From Embleya sp049739465 (lineage in GTDB: Bacteria; Actinomycetota; Actinomycetes; Streptomycetales; Streptomycetaceae), in assembly GCF_049739465.1 (NCBI RefSeq), contig NZ_JBMHHY010000011.1:62001-126000 (forward strand): DNA of 64,000 nucleotides. The letters run 5' to 3'. Positions 63,311 to 64,000 of the stretch are shown piece after piece. Numbering within the stretch: the stretch's first letter is position 1; each line of letters starts with the position of its first letter. The notes under the pieces were generated by a model, which had not been told where the DNA came from, ran no database searches, and saw only the letters and a list, made by a program, of their open reading frames with translations. The position numbers and the translations under genes were made by a program.

Positions 63311-63431
63311 GGCGTGTCCTCGAGCCACCGTCGCGAACCTCGTCGGACCGACCGGCGATTTCACCGCCGAATGTCGCGCCTAATGGGAGATACTGGGCAA
63401 ATCGACCCGACGGTCCCGGAAGGATCCAAGC

Positions 63432-64000
63432 GTGGCGGAAGACGGTCCCGGTGCCCCCGCCTTCGAGCTGCCCGCGGAGTGGACGGGGCCACTCGCACAC
63501 GCCGTCTTCCACCAGGAGGCGGTACTGCTCGCGGCCGTGGACCCCGACCTGCGGGTCATCGCCACCAACGCGACCGCCGAACACTTCCCGCGCACCCCGA
63601 TCGACCGAGGCGACGACCTGGCCGCCGTCTTCACCGGCCTCGGCCTCGACCACCTGGTGCCCGCCCTCGGCCGCGCACTGTCCCCGACGCAACCCCCACT
63701 GCGCAGATGGCCCCTGGTCCCCGCCCGCGCCGCCGACGGCACCCTGCTACACCTCACCCTCGGCATCCTGCGCGTCGAACCCCGCACCGGACCCGCCCTC
63801 GGCCTGCTCGTCACCGTGACCGACACCACCGAACTGGTCCGCGCCGAATCCCGCTTCGAGGTCGTCCGCGAAGCCGCCGAGACCATCGGCGCCTCCCTCG
63901 ACGTCGCCGAGACCGCACAACAACTCGCCGACCTGCTCGCCCCACGACTGGCCGACCTGGTCGCCGTACACCTCGCCGAGGCGGTCCTGGCCGGCGACGA
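63432..64000 (+). CDS. PAS/GAF sensor protein, probably SpoIIE-type phosphatase (partial)
   Basis: 189 codons are present, truncated by the window end. A PAS-like domain is seen in VFHQEAVLLAAVDPDLRVIATNATAEHFPRTPIDRGDDLAAVFTG and LGILRVEPRTGPALGLLVTVTDTTELVRAESRFEVV, followed by the start of a GAF-like domain (AAETIGASLDVAETAQQLADLLAPRLADLVAVHL). In actinomycetes this PAS-GAF start usually leads to a PP2C/SpoIIE phosphatase and sometimes an ATPase anti-sigma domain. GTG 63432 has GGAAGGA upstream. Confidence 0.8.
   Translation, partial: MAEDGPGAPAFELPAEWTGPLAHAVFHQEAVLLAAVDPDLRVIATNATAEHFPRTPIDRGDDLAAVFTGLGLDHLVPALGRALSPTQPPLRRWPLVPARAADGTLLHLTLGILRVEPRTGPALGLLVTVTDTTELVRAESRFEVVREAAETIGASLDVAETAQQLADLLAPRLADLVAVHLAEAVLAGD

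Overview
The window is very GC-rich, densely coded DNA with GTG and ATG starts, strong GGAG-type ribosome sites and many paired divergent regulators. Gene content fits an actinomycete of the Streptomyces/Kitasatospora/Embleya type: KdpFABC with a KdpF peptide, DUF6461, DUF6247 and DUF4232 proteins, PucR and LAL regulators, and a SpoIIE-type sensor. Almost everything is accessory (resistance, regulation, small-molecule and envelope enzymes). I see no rRNA, tRNA, CRISPR array, transposase or prophage gene.

Left part (1-15 kb): a divergent arsR/arsM arsenic pair around a palindromic operator; a metallophosphoesterase; a DUF6461 protein; an HTH regulator divergent from an alpha/beta hydrolase; the kdpFABC potassium-uptake operon with a 27-residue membrane peptide encoded upstream; an SDR; a catalytically degenerate KAS III-like protein; and an ArsR-type sensor with a His-tailed MFS exporter. 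Middle part (15-34 kb): GNAT and APH-fold enzymes, an ankyrin/HEAT protein, TetR, a methyltransferase, an orphan GyrB, a serine hydrolase, RidA, an imine-reductase/NTF2-like fusion divergent from a LysR regulator, gene remnants (WYL regulator, DUF6247/RelE pair), a GH114 lipoprotein, and a two-component system with a beta-propeller lipoprotein.

Right-centre (34-54 kb): a LAL regulator divergent from an MBL hydrolase and a carboxylesterase; a MarR/EamA/NmrA-like regulon with two palindromic operators; a MerR-PP2C fusion; a decayed UvrA-like ABC gene; a DUF4232 lipoprotein, hemerythrin and Tat-exported purple acid phosphatase; thioredoxin plus a CPYC flavoprotein divergent from an XRE-cupin regulator; and a MacB/FtsX-type ABC exporter followed by a 36-residue membrane peptide.

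Right part (54-64 kb): purine-catabolism genes (nucleoside deaminase, xanthine dehydrogenase large subunit, with a PucR regulator nearby). Between them lies the most interesting locus, a two-gene P450-RiPP cluster. A 28-codon precursor peptide ending in TWHVWYS is preceded by a perfect AGGAGG ribosome site and an exact Crp-type palindrome. It is followed by two hairpins, a short atypical cytochrome P450, and a strong terminator. The arrangement and the aromatic C-terminal core resemble the atropopeptide (tryptorubin) class, but the core differs at several positions.

A second window-wide feature is the number of short tandem repeats (units of 5, 8, 9, 10, 11 and 15 bp) placed at gene ends, in leaders and inside some proteins (GyrB insert, MBL C-terminus, MarR both ends, histidine kinase N-terminus). 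Several units are not multiples of three and touch start or stop regions.
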